Numbered from the stretch's first letter, positions 17,073 through 22,783 are shown. The stretch: 39,499 bases of DNA from a virus (IMGVR_UViG_3300042914_001679:1-39499); one strand, 5' to 3'. Translations and numbers: made by a program. The notes: a model not told the origin generated them from the sequence alone.

Positions 17073-17153
17073 ACAAGTATTTAGCGGGGGGGTTCGCCTA
17101 CTTGTTGGGGGTGCTTGTCTTTTACTTGTCTACTTGTGACATGAGTCACTTGT
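17073..17153. promoter_or_regulatory. Array of ACTTGT hexamers, possible operator or iterons
   Basis: ACTTGT starts at 17100, 17124, 17132 and 17148 on plus (spacings 24, 8 and 16, all multiples of 8). There is one inverted copy (ACAAGT) at 17073-17078 and a variant GCTTGT at 17113. GTGAC-ATGA-GTCAC (17136-17149) overlaps the last two. The array ends 8 bp before the -35-like box of the cassette promoter, so it is well placed to control it. Confidence 0.5.
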
Positions 17154-17160
17154 TTTGCTC

Positions 17161-17189
17161 TTGACTTTGGCGCGGGTTGGATTCATGAT
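17161..17189 (+). promoter_or_regulatory. Probable promoter of the plus-strand cassette
   Basis: TTGACT (17161-17166), a 17-nt spacer, then CATGAT (17184-17189). The -35 matches in five of six positions; the -10 is weaker. It lies 45 bp before the first cassette gene and directly after the ACTTGT array. Confidence 0.5.
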
Positions 17190-17234
17190 TAGGGGGAGCT
17201 TGCGCAAGGGGCGCGGGCAGATAGGGGGCCCATC

Positions 17235-17444
17235 GTGGCACGTCGTAGTTTTGTATTTTGGTGCGATAGGATGGATGCGGCCGCTGCGGGTCGTATTGAG
17301 AATGAGTGTGACGGCTACGCGGCCGTGCATGTCACGTATCAATCGGAGGAGCTGCGGGGGATTCTTGGGGGGGACTATTGCCAGGCTTGCGCGGATGCTC
17401 TCGCGGGTGATGGTCGTTTAATCCTTAGCGTTAAGGGTATCTAG
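17235..17444 (+). CDS. Small Cys-containing cassette protein, unknown
   Basis: 69 aa from a GTG at 17235 with AGGGGG 6 nt upstream. It begins MARRSFVFWCDRMDAAAAGR and has Cys at 10, 25, 49 and 52, the last two as CxxC in DYCQACADAL. The four cysteines could bind one metal. It is the first gene of the plus-strand cassette and is followed by a GC hairpin. Codons are strongly G/C-ending (GCG, GGG), as throughout the cassette. No family recognised. Confidence 0.6.
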   Translation: MARRSFVFWCDRMDAAAAGRIENECDGYAAVHVTYQSEELRGILGGDYCQACADALAGDGRLILSVKGI

Positions 17445-17460
17445 TTGGCGTTAGGTGGCG

Positions 17461-17482
17461 TCCCCGCTCCGGCGGGGGTGCC
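17461..17482 (+). repeat. GC hairpin, first of two identical copies
   Basis: CCCCGC-TCCG-GCGGGG with flanks, identical over 22 bp to 18461-18482. It begins 17 nt after a stop codon. A 6-bp GC stem with a tetraloop and no U-tract suggests a transcription pause, attenuator or processing signal rather than a classical terminator. Confidence 0.55.
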
Positions 17483-17553
17483 GCCCGGTGCCCCTGGCCG
17501 CGTGTCGGGGGTAGCGGGCGGCAAGGGGCCGCAAACTAGAGATAGGGGAATTT

Positions 17554-17835
17554 ATGGATAGGGAAGAGTTAGGGGCGCGGGCGTTGCGTCTCGCGTATCG
17601 GGTGCAGGGGTTGGCCGCTAACGCGGTCGGTGCGGCCGGTGAATTCCGGAGCGAGCACGGCCGGACCCCGGAAGAAATTACCGGGGACTATGTTTCGGAC
17701 CTTGTCGCGGAATTGAGCGACACGGTGCGCAAATTGTCGGCGGTAGTGCGGGAGCTTGACAAGGTGCGGGCCGAATTGGATGCGGCTAGTTTTGCGGGTA
17801 TCGCGGCGGCCGTGGAACAAAGGGGCCGCAAGTAA
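17554..17835 (+). CDS. Cassette protein with coiled-coil character, unknown
   Basis: 93 aa, starting MDREELGARALRLAYRVQGL, acidic and helical. A C-terminal heptad-like stretch (LVAELSDTVRKLSAVVRELD, near residues 50-70) suggests coiled-coil dimerisation. AGGGGA precedes the ATG by 5 nt. Its stop overlaps the ATG of the ArdC-like gene (TAATG), so the two are probably co-translated. It may be a partner of that protein; this is only inferred from coupling. Confidence 0.65.
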   Translation: MDREELGARALRLAYRVQGLAANAVGAAGEFRSEHGRTPEEITGDYVSDLVAELSDTVRKLSAVVRELDKVRAELDAASFAGIAAAVEQRGRK

Positions 17836-18248
17836 TGGCGCGGCGGGCATACACTGAGACGGAGCGGGCGGCGGTCCGGGAGCATCGGGCCGCCCTGGCG
17901 GCGGCCGCTAAAGCGGCGGACGAATCCCGGCCGGGTGACGTGGCGCGGGCGGTCGAAATTCTGGGGCACTATTCCCGACGTAACGCGGCGCTAATTTTGG
18001 TGCAAGCGGAGCAACGCGGCCAGGCTATCCCGCAAGCGGTGGCCGGGTTCCATGAGTGGCGCAAGCTGGGCCGGACCGTCCGCAAGGGTGCTAAGGGTTA
18101 CGCCATTTGGGCGCCCATCGTGGGCAAGAAAGGCCAGGGCGGCGAAGATGGCGCGACGGATGACGGGACCCCGCGCGGGTTTACGATTCGGTTCGTCTTC
18201 GACGTGGCCGACACGGACCCGGCGACGGTCCCGGCGGGGGTGGCGTAA
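17835..18248 (+). CDS. ArdC-type ssDNA-binding antirestriction domain protein
   Basis: 137 aa. After a helical start, the stretch HYSRRNAALILVQAEQRGQA, then VAGFHEWRKLGRTVRKGAKG, YAIWAPIV and FVFDVADT (roughly residues 49-130) reproduces the ArdC N-terminal ssDNA-binding domain. In that family the Asn/Gln/Trp/Arg/Lys-rich core contacts single-stranded DNA and shields incoming DNA from restriction. Full ArdC proteins carry a C-terminal metalloprotease domain (HExxH), which is absent here; the protein ends just after FDVADTDP. It is thus a stand-alone binding domain or a truncated relic. It is coupled both upstream and downstream (TAATG). Confidence 0.8.
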   Translation: MARRAYTETERAAVREHRAALAAAAKAADESRPGDVARAVEILGHYSRRNAALILVQAEQRGQAIPQAVAGFHEWRKLGRTVRKGAKGYAIWAPIVGKKGQGGEDGATDDGTPRGFTIRFVFDVADTDPATVPAGVA

Positions 18249-18448
18249 TGGGTAGGCGACGGACAGAACCTAATCTCGCGGCCATTCTGGCGGCGTATCA
18301 ACGGGAGGCGCGGCGGTTGGATAGGGCCGCTAAAGAATTGGGGACCGACACGGCCGCCGGGCGGGAGCTTTTGACTATGGCGCGTAATGTCCGGCGGTGC
18401 GCCCTGGCGGCGGCTACTGATGCGGCGCGGGAGGGGGTGACGGCGTAA
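18248..18448 (+). CDS. Small helical cassette protein, unknown
   Basis: 66 aa, Ala/Arg-rich, starting MGRRRTEPNLAAILAAYQRE and apparently all helical. The ATG overlaps the stop of the ArdC-like gene (TAATG). It occupies the position where ArdC's protease domain would be but shows none of its motifs. It is followed after 12 nt by the second GC hairpin, so these three genes appear to form one transcript unit. Function unknown. Confidence 0.6.
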   Translation: MGRRRTEPNLAAILAAYQREARRLDRAAKELGTDTAAGRELLTMARNVRRCALAAATDAAREGVTA

Positions 18449-18460
18449 AGGTTGGGGCGT

Positions 18461-18482
18461 TCCCCGCTCCGGCGGGGGTGCC
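18461..18482 (+). repeat. GC hairpin, second of two identical copies
   Basis: Same 22 bp as 17461-17482, exactly 1000 bp further on, again just after a stop codon (12 nt). Repetition of the same hairpin after two transcription-unit ends argues for a shared role in mRNA 3' ends. Confidence 0.55.
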
Positions 18483-18569
18483 TTGCCCATTCTGCATTAG
18501 TTCGTTAGTGTGGGGCGGGTAGGGCATAGCTCGGAGCTAGTTCTACGGCGGTCTAAGGGGGCCGCAACT

Positions 18570-19190
18570 ATGGAAACAATGACGAAACTAGGCGGGCGCG
18601 AGCTTATCGCGGGCCGCGAATGGATACGGAGCACGACACTAGACGCGGCCGGTGAGCCCTGGCACGTGTCGAAAAGTGGCCAAGTGTTGCCGGTGGTGGT
18701 AAAGGTGCGCGGCGAGCTTGTGCACCTGGCCGGAAATGCGCGGCCCTATTTCTCCGTAACGGGGGAAGTGTATAACCCGCGCTCGCGCCGTAACGGCGGG
18801 GACGGGTGCATTATGGGCGGGTGTATCCACGACATAGCGGTGCACTATTTCCCGGCGGTGGCTCCGTTGGTGGCGGTGCACTTGGCGGACGATAACGGGG
18901 TGCCGATGCATGCGGCCGCTAATGCGGCCTACTGGGCGGGCCTTACGAAATGGCAACCGGCGGACCTGGCGACACTTGCGCGACACTTGCGCGTAAATGA
19001 TGCCGAGGCGGCCGAGCTCGCGGGTTGGGTATGGAATTTTTACGGGGATAACCCCGACGCTTTCGACGCGGTGACTACCCCGGCGGCGGCTATGTTGGCG
19101 GCGTTCGATGAATTTGGGCTGCCGGAGCGGTGGCAGACAGACGCGGCGCAGGCGCTCGCGGTTCTTCGTCGTGAGGCGGTGCAGGCATGA
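18570..19190 (+). CDS. Conserved actinobacterial mobile-element-type protein, unknown function
   Basis: 206 aa from the ATG at 18570, chosen for its AAGGGGG site; a GTG at 18510 would add 20 residues. Recognisable stretches are YFSVTGEVYNPRSRR, MGGCIHDIAVHYFP and DNGVPMHAAANAAYW (roughly residues 65-140). I have seen this pattern in hypothetical proteins of actinobacterial plasmids and phages. The Cys/His-rich centre (GGCIHD, PMHA) looks like a possible metal or active site, but no reaction is known to me. The C-terminal half is helical. Composition is GC-rich like its neighbours. The stop overlaps the next start. Confidence 0.6.
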   Translation: METMTKLGGRELIAGREWIRSTTLDAAGEPWHVSKSGQVLPVVVKVRGELVHLAGNARPYFSVTGEVYNPRSRRNGGDGCIMGGCIHDIAVHYFPAVAPLVAVHLADDNGVPMHAAANAAYWAGLTKWQPADLATLARHLRVNDAEAAELAGWVWNFYGDNPDAFDAVTTPAAAMLAAFDEFGLPERWQTDAAQALAVLRREAVQA

Positions 19191-19369
19191 GTCGGGCGGC
19201 CGACCGTCTTCGGGCCGCGACGTATGCGGCAAGCTTTATCGGCGGCGTCATTGTTGCCGGTACGGGGTTCGATACGTGGAACGCGGGCGATAGTTTCGGC
19301 GCGTTCTATCTTGTGGCGGGGTTGGGTCTGGCCTTTATCGGCTGCACCTATCGGGCGGGCGGTGAATGA
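19187..19369 (+). CDS. Small membrane protein, two predicted spans
   Basis: 60 aa with two hydrophobic stretches: ATYAASFIGGVIVAGTGF (about 11-28) and FGAFYLVAGLGLAFIGC (about 37-53), separated by a polar turn (DTWNAGDS). A two-span hairpin of this size is seen in holins and in small phage membrane effectors. Its ATG overlaps the previous stop (ATGA). It lies in the early-looking cassette far from the lysis genes, so a holin role is less likely than a host-membrane function. Confidence 0.65.
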   Translation: MSRAADRLRAATYAASFIGGVIVAGTGFDTWNAGDSFGAFYLVAGLGLAFIGCTYRAGGE

Positions 19370-19650
19370 TGGCGCGGACGGTAGCGGAAATTCCCGACGG
19401 GTCCGACGCGCTCGCGGGCGCGTTTCTGGCGGCGGATTATTACGGCGGACAATTTACGGCGCTTTACGCGGTCGCTAGTTCGGGTTCTCTGGAGCTTTAT
19501 TCGGGCGAGGGGTTGGACCGGCTGCGGCGCGAATTGGTAGCGGCTGTCGCTATTGCGGAACAATTGCCGGAGTCTGACGACGGCTATTTGACCGACGCGG
19601 AAAATTTGGGCGCGTTCCTGGCCTGGGTTGAAGCTAACGCGGGCGATTAG
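19366..19650 (+). CDS. Acidic cassette protein, unknown
   Basis: 94 aa, strongly acidic, beginning MMARTVAEIPDGSDALAGAF; the start may be 19366 or the next ATG at 19369. It has a small helical C-terminal half (LDRLRRELVAAVAIAEQLPE). The start overlaps the previous stop as ATGATG. A low-pI small protein in an antirestriction cassette could be a DNA mimic, but no fold can be assigned. Confidence 0.6.
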   Translation: MMARTVAEIPDGSDALAGAFLAADYYGGQFTALYAVASSGSLELYSGEGLDRLRRELVAAVAIAEQLPESDDGYLTDAENLGAFLAWVEANAGD

Positions 19651-19744
19651 CCCGCCGGGTGCGGCCGCGTGGCCCTCGCCCCGTTCGATACGGGGGCACC
19701 CGCTCCGCCTAATTCGGGGCGGTTCAACATAGAAGGGTAAAGGT

Positions 19745-20152
19745 ATGTCTATTTTCGACACGGCTAAACAAGGGGTAGGGGAGCGGCGCGTAGTGTTTAC
19801 GTGGTCCGGACCGGCTACGGAGGAATACGCGGGCAACGTGTGGGGGGAGCGGGTGAAGCTTTCTATCACGCACAATAAGGACCGCAAGCGGTTCGAAGCT
19901 ACCGTTTCGCGGTGCCAGTGGAGCCAGGGCGACGGCTACGTGATGGAACGTCACGCGGTTTTTGTTGATGCTTTCGTGACGTTCCACACGGCCCCGTGTG
20001 CGCGTTACAGTGCAGGCCGGTTCTCCGAGTTTGTGGCGGAGACGAAGACTAAGGCGGAAATGTATGCGGCTCCGGCGGTAGTTGTTGACGGGTCAGTAAA
20101 GGCCCGTGAGCTTTTCCGTAAGGCTGCCGAGCTGGCCGTTCCCGTCGCGTGA
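19745..20152 (+). CDS. Cassette protein, unknown
   Basis: 135 aa, beginning MSIFDTAKQGVGERRVVFTW, with AGAAGGG as ribosome site. It looks mainly beta in its first two thirds (VVFTWSG, VKLSITHNKDRKRFEATVSR) with a helical Lys/Glu-rich end. No recognised motif or membrane span. The 94-bp gap before it contains GC-rich inverted elements but not the repeated 22-bp hairpin, so it may start a new unit. It overlaps the next gene by 4 nt. Confidence 0.6.
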   Translation: MSIFDTAKQGVGERRVVFTWSGPATEEYAGNVWGERVKLSITHNKDRKRFEATVSRCQWSQGDGYVMERHAVFVDAFVTFHTAPCARYSAGRFSEFVAETKTKAEMYAAPAVVVDGSVKARELFRKAAELAVPVA

Positions 20153-20454
20153 CTTGGGTACGTTTTAACCCGCACGGCGACGTAGCTTTCATCGTTCGAC
20201 GGGCCGGGAAGCGGTGCGGGGTGCTCTTTGATAGGCCGCCCCGTTACCGCGCCCCGCGTCATACGTTCGCCGTTTACCGCCAGCTAGGTGCCGGGCGTTG
20301 GTACTGGCAAGGTCCGGACCGTGCATCGGGTAACGGTTGGGGGCAGGTTAGTTCCGCTCATTACTACACGTCCCGAGATGATGCTGCGGCCGCGATGGTG
20401 CGGCATCATATTGTTCCGACAGTTTTTTCGGTTGGGGTGGTGCAGGTTACGTAG
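20149..20454 (+). CDS. Basic cassette protein, unknown
   Basis: 101 aa from a GTG overlapping the preceding stop (GTGA). It begins MTWVRFNPHGDVAFIVRRAG and is rich in Arg, Tyr and Trp (RRAGKRCGVLFDRPPRYRAP; GAGRWYWQGP), suggesting a small basic beta protein that may bind nucleic acid. It is the last gene of the plus-strand cassette and is followed 24 nt later by a strong terminator. No family recognised. Confidence 0.6.
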   Translation: MTWVRFNPHGDVAFIVRRAGKRCGVLFDRPPRYRAPRHTFAVYRQLGAGRWYWQGPDRASGNGWGQVSSAHYYTSRDDAAAAMVRHHIVPTVFSVGVVQVT

Positions 20455-20477
20455 CTTGTGCTAGTCTCACCAAAGAA

Positions 20478-20525
20478 GGCCGCGCTCCCCGTTCCCCTTC
20501 CGGGTTGAGCGCGGTCTTTTATTTT
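20478..20525 (+). terminator. Bidirectional terminator between cassette and WhiB genes
   Basis: CCGCGCTC (20480-20487) pairs with GAGCGCGG (20507-20514), followed on plus by TCTTTTATTTT. On minus the complement ends in TTCTTT. It separates the plus-strand cassette from the convergent minus-strand WhiB genes. Confidence 0.8.
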
Positions 20526-20565
20526 ATGTAGCGGGCCCTATCCCATGCGCCTGTGGCGCGACTCA

Positions 20566-20808
20566 TTACAGTAGTTTGTCGCGTTCGTCGGGGGTGAGTC
20601 CGCCCCACATTCCGTGCCGACGCAGGTCTGGTTCTTCGAAACTCATTGCCAGTTTGAGGCATTGGTATTTGACTGTGCAGTTGTTGCAGTATTCGCGGGC
20701 TTGGTCCCAGATGCGGGGGCTGGTGTTGCCTTGGTATTCGGGGAAGAAGATGTCTGTCGGCTGGTTGAGGCAGGCCGATTCTGTCATCCAGTCATGCTGT
20801 GCGTACAC
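20566..20808 (-). CDS. WhiB-family iron-sulfur regulator 1
   Basis: 80 aa with all WhiB hallmarks: Cys13, then C41-x2-C44-x5-C50 (YCNNCTVKYQC) as ligands of a [4Fe-4S] cluster, an FFPE motif after the first Cys, and GMWGGLTPDERDKL as the G-W-G turn. WhiB proteins bind the host primary sigma factor and modulate transcription in actinobacteria. A GTG at 20808 keeps the usual Trp before the first Cys; an ATG at 20787 is possible. The short basic C-terminal DNA-binding tail is almost missing (ends DERDKLL), so it may act through sigma binding only. It overlaps the second whiB by 17 nt and is the last gene of the minus-strand block. Confidence 0.88.
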   Translation of the reverse strand: MYAQHDWMTESACLNQPTDIFFPEYQGNTSPRIWDQAREYCNNCTVKYQCLKLAMSFEEPDLRRHGMWGGLTPDERDKLL

Positions 20809-21046
20809 GGTTCAGGTGGTCCTGGTAGTTTTCGCGTTGCGATGGGGTCATCCCGGCGTACATGCCGAAACGGGGTACAGCTGGGTCTTGTTCTATTTCC
20901 ATGATGAACTCGAAGCATTGTTGCATAACGGTGCAGTTTGCGCAGTATGAACGGGCTGCTTTGTATGCGTATGGGCCGCCTCCTTTTTGTTCGAAGAAGA
21001 TGTTGATGTCTGCGCCTCGGCATGATGCGTGGTCTTGCCAGTTCAT
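20792..21046 (-). CDS. WhiB-family iron-sulfur regulator 2
   Basis: 84 aa. Cys9 and C35-x2-C38-x5-C44 (YCANCTVMQQC) supply the cluster ligands. The turn motif reads GMYAGMTPSQREN, with Tyr and Ala replacing the usual Trp-Gly, and the C-terminus (YQDHLNRVRTA) is somewhat basic. Divergence from WhiB 1 in everything but the framework suggests two functions rather than a fresh duplication. Its ATG overlaps the stop of a 49-aa zinc protein (ATGA), and the SSB gene lies just upstream, so the regulators are co-transcribed with recombination genes. Confidence 0.88.
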   Translation of the reverse strand: MNWQDHASCRGADINIFFEQKGGGPYAYKAARSYCANCTVMQQCFEFIMEIEQDPAVPRFGMYAGMTPSQRENYQDHLNRVRTA

Positions 21047-21192
21047 TTTGTGGTTCCCTTCTTGCGTTTCGATAGTCGTGTGCCGTCGTACCGTTTGGCT
21101 TCATGGCATTGACATGGGCAGGTGGCGAGCTCGGCCGGGGGGTGTTGGCCGAGTTGTTTCGCCACGCTGCCGCAATGGTCACATGTTGTCAC
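21043..21192 (-). CDS. 49-aa Cys-rich zinc-binding protein
   Basis: Reads MTTCDHCGSVAKQLGQ, then a short linker and ATCPCQCHEAKRY, ending in a basic tail (SKRKKGTTK). The CxxC and CPCQCH clusters form a likely zinc knuckle. The start is a GTG overlapping the SSB stop by one base (TAGTG), and the stop overlaps the next ATG (ATGA). This tight fit on both sides supports a real gene. Role unknown; the basic tail would suit nucleic-acid contact. Confidence 0.7.
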   Translation of the reverse strand: MTTCDHCGSVAKQLGQHPPAELATCPCQCHEAKRYDGTRLSKRKKGTTK

Positions 21193-21581
21193 TAAAAGGC
21201 ATCTTCGAAAAGGTCGGTGTCAAACTTTTCTTTGACTTTCGCCATGACGTTCTCCGTCTGGTCCTTTACATACGAATCGTAAGTCAGGTCCGGACCCACA
21301 TTGTCTGCAACAATTTTCGTCCAGGTCTTCTTCACGCCGTCCTTTTCGGAGGTGGTGATGTCGATGCGACCGACGACGATGACACGGGAACCTTTGACTA
21401 CGGTCGCAGCAACATTCTCGGCAAGTTTGCCGAAGATGGTGACGTTGTGCCAGGTGGTTTGCTTCTTGTCATCTTTGCCTCGGGTGGTGGCAACAGTCAT
21501 TTCTCCGACTGCCATGCCGCCTGGTGTGAACCGGATTTCGGGTTGTTTGCCGACGTTGCCGATGATGGTGATGTTGTTCAT
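21192..21581 (-). CDS. ssb: Single-stranded DNA-binding protein
   Basis: 129 aa with an OB fold: NNITIIGNVGKQPEIRFTP at the start, then GEMTVATTRGKDDKKQTTWH, NVTIFGKLAENVA, VVKGSRVIVVGRI, all classical SSB positions. The C-terminus DLFEDAF resembles the acidic SSB tip (DDDIPF-like) that recruits replication and repair partners. SSB coats single strands during replication and recombination and would work with the phage exonuclease and annealing protein. ATG at 21581 is supported by AAGGGGAG; an upstream extension of the frame is not needed. Confidence 0.92.
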   Translation of the reverse strand: MNNITIIGNVGKQPEIRFTPGGMAVGEMTVATTRGKDDKKQTTWHNVTIFGKLAENVAATVVKGSRVIVVGRIDITTSEKDGVKKTWTKIVADNVGPDLTYDSYVKDQTENVMAKVKEKFDTDLFEDAF

Positions 21582-21724
21582 TTCTTCTCCCCTTTCAAGG
21601 TGAGTGGTAGTGTTTGATTGCGTTGTTTCACACAGGTGTGTGTTGGTGGTTGGGACGGTTTGATGTACAGCACTATCCGTTGTTTGCACCGTTCGCAGAC
21701 CCATTCGGATTGCTTGTCCGCCAT
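21578..21724 (-). CDS. 48-aa zinc-ribbon-like protein
   Basis: Starts MADKQSEWVCERCKQRIVLY, with CxxC at residues 10-13 and a third Cys at 31 (THTCVKQRN); a His may complete the site. The stop overlaps the SSB ATG (ATGA). It begins inside the 3' end of the secreted glycosidase gene, overlapping it by about 50 nt in another frame. Probably a small metal-binding accessory; function unknown. Confidence 0.6.
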   Translation of the reverse strand: MADKQSEWVCERCKQRIVLYIKPSQPPTHTCVKQRNQTLPLTLKGEKK

Positions 21725-22122
21725 TGATACCACTTCGGGAGTCCCCTTTCTGTGCTGTATTTCACTAATGCTAGTGCGGCCCGCAGGTTGATTCGTGGAT
21801 TTAACAGGTCCTCTTTGACCTTGATAATGCGGTTGTCTCTCAGGTAGCGAACCCACGAATAATCATTGACCTGCATAATGCCCCAGTCCGTTGACCAGAC
21901 AGAGCCGTCGGCCCTTTTGTTTAAGCCTTTGTTCCAGGGTATGCAACGTGATTCGCGGTGAGCGATTCGTAAGAGCTCCGGAAGGTCCCCTCGTTTGAAT
22001 CCCACTTCTAGTGCGACCGGAATAAGTTTTTTGCAGGTGGCCGGTATTTCGGTTGCTGCCCCGGCTCGGGCGGGCATGAGGTTGATAAGGACTAGGGATG
22101 CCAAGAGCGCGGATTTGCGCAT
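21673..22122 (-). CDS. Secreted SLT-type lytic transglycosylase/lysozyme
   Basis: 149 aa. Signal peptide: MRKSALLASLVLINLMPARAGA, likely cleaved after GA near 22. The catalytic region follows: IAHRESRC with Glu57, DWGIMQVNDYSW (79-90), then DLLNPRINLRAALALVKYS, the order found in SLT/goose-lysozyme-like enzymes that cleave the glycan strands of peptidoglycan. A signal peptide means export by the host Sec system, unlike the M15-type peptidase in the lysis block. AAGGAG 7 nt before the ATG is a strong site. It sits between recombination genes and SSB, so it may help cell-wall passage or lysis; which is not decidable here. Confidence 0.8.
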   Translation of the reverse strand: MRKSALLASLVLINLMPARAGAATEIPATCKKLIPVALEVGFKRGDLPELLRIAHRESRCIPWNKGLNKRADGSVWSTDWGIMQVNDYSWVRYLRDNRIIKVKEDLLNPRINLRAALALVKYSTERGLPKWYQWRTSNPNGSANGANNG

Positions 22123-22197
22123 GATGTTCTCCTTTCGTTGGTGGGCATCAGGTGGTGTTGTGCGTGGCTATCTCCTCTCGTTAGGGCTTGTTTGAGT

Positions 22198-22617
22198 CTA
22201 GTCGTATTCGGGGTTGGTCAACAGGTCTTTAACGTGGTGCTCCATTAACAGATACCCTTTGGCTGGGTTGTCTGAATCGACCGCGAACAGTCGTTTGTCT
22301 TCCAGCGTGAAGTTGTGTTTGATGAACTTTTTTAGCCGGTCAGTGGACACGATGACGAAGCCGTCGTTGGAGAACAGGTAGACCCACCAGGTTGCTTTGG
22401 TTGTTTTGAGTCCGGATGGTTGCCAGCCTCGGTTTTGTGGGGATTGTTCGGTTTCTACGACCATTCGCCCGTTGCGGTATCGGTCACGTTTTACTTCGAA
22501 GCTGCCGTCGGATAGGGATGTGAGGAATCCTTGGACGATTTGTTCGCCTTCTTCTCCGTATGCTAGGTCTTGTTGAAAGTTGGGGCCGAGAAGGTCGTGG
22601 TCAGGGTTGTATGGCAT
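22198..22617 (-). CDS. Hypothetical protein, possible PD-(D/E)xK-like fold
   Basis: 139 aa from the ATG at 22617. It reads MPYNPDHDLLGPNFQQDLAY, then GEEGEQIVQGFL, SFEVKRDRYRNGRM, a long loop and a WWVYLFSNDGFVIVSTDRLK strand-helix pair. E..E followed by the FEVK pattern (E-x-K) and later hydrophobic strands resemble the restriction-endonuclease-like fold of many phage nucleases, but the key Asp is not obvious. It overlaps the preceding small gene by 17 nt. Neighbours are recombination genes, consistent with DNA metabolism. Confidence 0.55.
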   Translation of the reverse strand: MPYNPDHDLLGPNFQQDLAYGEEGEQIVQGFLTSLSDGSFEVKRDRYRNGRMVVETEQSPQNRGWQPSGLKTTKATWWVYLFSNDGFVIVSTDRLKKFIKHNFTLEDKRLFAVDSDNPAKGYLLMEHHVKDLLTNPEYD

Positions 22618-22783
22618 TGTTGCCTTTGTCACGTTTGGGGTGGTGGAGTGTGGCGTAGCCTTTGAGTAGGTCTGCGCCGAACCGTTCACGGAATGTGGAG
22701 CACCAGATGTCTCGTTCGTTTGGGGTCATGTCGCCCCATAGTCCGAACCTGATGCCGATTTCGGCTGAGCTGCCTATCGCCAT
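22601..22783 (-). CDS. WhiB-tail-like small protein lacking the cysteine half
   Basis: 60 aa. Residues 11-25 (IRFGLWGDMTPNERD) copy the G-W-G turn and NERD segment that ends the WhiB fold, but the four cluster cysteines are missing; the only Cys is at 28. The protein starts where a WhiB would be half complete. No cysteine-bearing half is found in other frames just upstream. It is coupled to the preceding gene by TAATG, so it appears to be translated. It could be a decay product of a third whiB, or a cluster-free sigma-factor or WhiB competitor. Confidence 0.55.
   Translation of the reverse strand: MAIGSSAEIGIRFGLWGDMTPNERDIWCSTFRERFGADLLKGYATLHHPKRDKGNNAIQP

Larger units (their letters stand above)
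16298..17160. other. Gene-free control region, candidate replication origin
   Basis: About 0.86 kb between the divergent terminase and cassette genes with no convincing gene on either strand. It holds several inverted repeats, a pyrimidine tract, two DnaA-box-like sites 3 nt apart, a perfect 9-bp palindrome arm pair and an ACTTGT array, each listed separately. Such a cluster at a divergent switch point, in an otherwise tightly packed genome, fits an origin and early control region. The terminase recognition (pac/cos) site could also lie here. Its G runs near 16905-17100 are strong. Confidence 0.55.

Noticed and set aside
16570-17139. A 189-codon plus-strand frame (and a shorter start at 16912) across the control region
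   Set aside because: Composition is low-complexity Pro/Arg/Gly from the GC-rich DNA, there is no ribosome site, and it would run through the palindromes and DnaA-box-like sites.
17277-20393. Five GCGGCCGC octamers in the cassette versus two seen elsewhere
   Set aside because: Expected from the high GC of the cassette; their positions show no pattern relative to genes.
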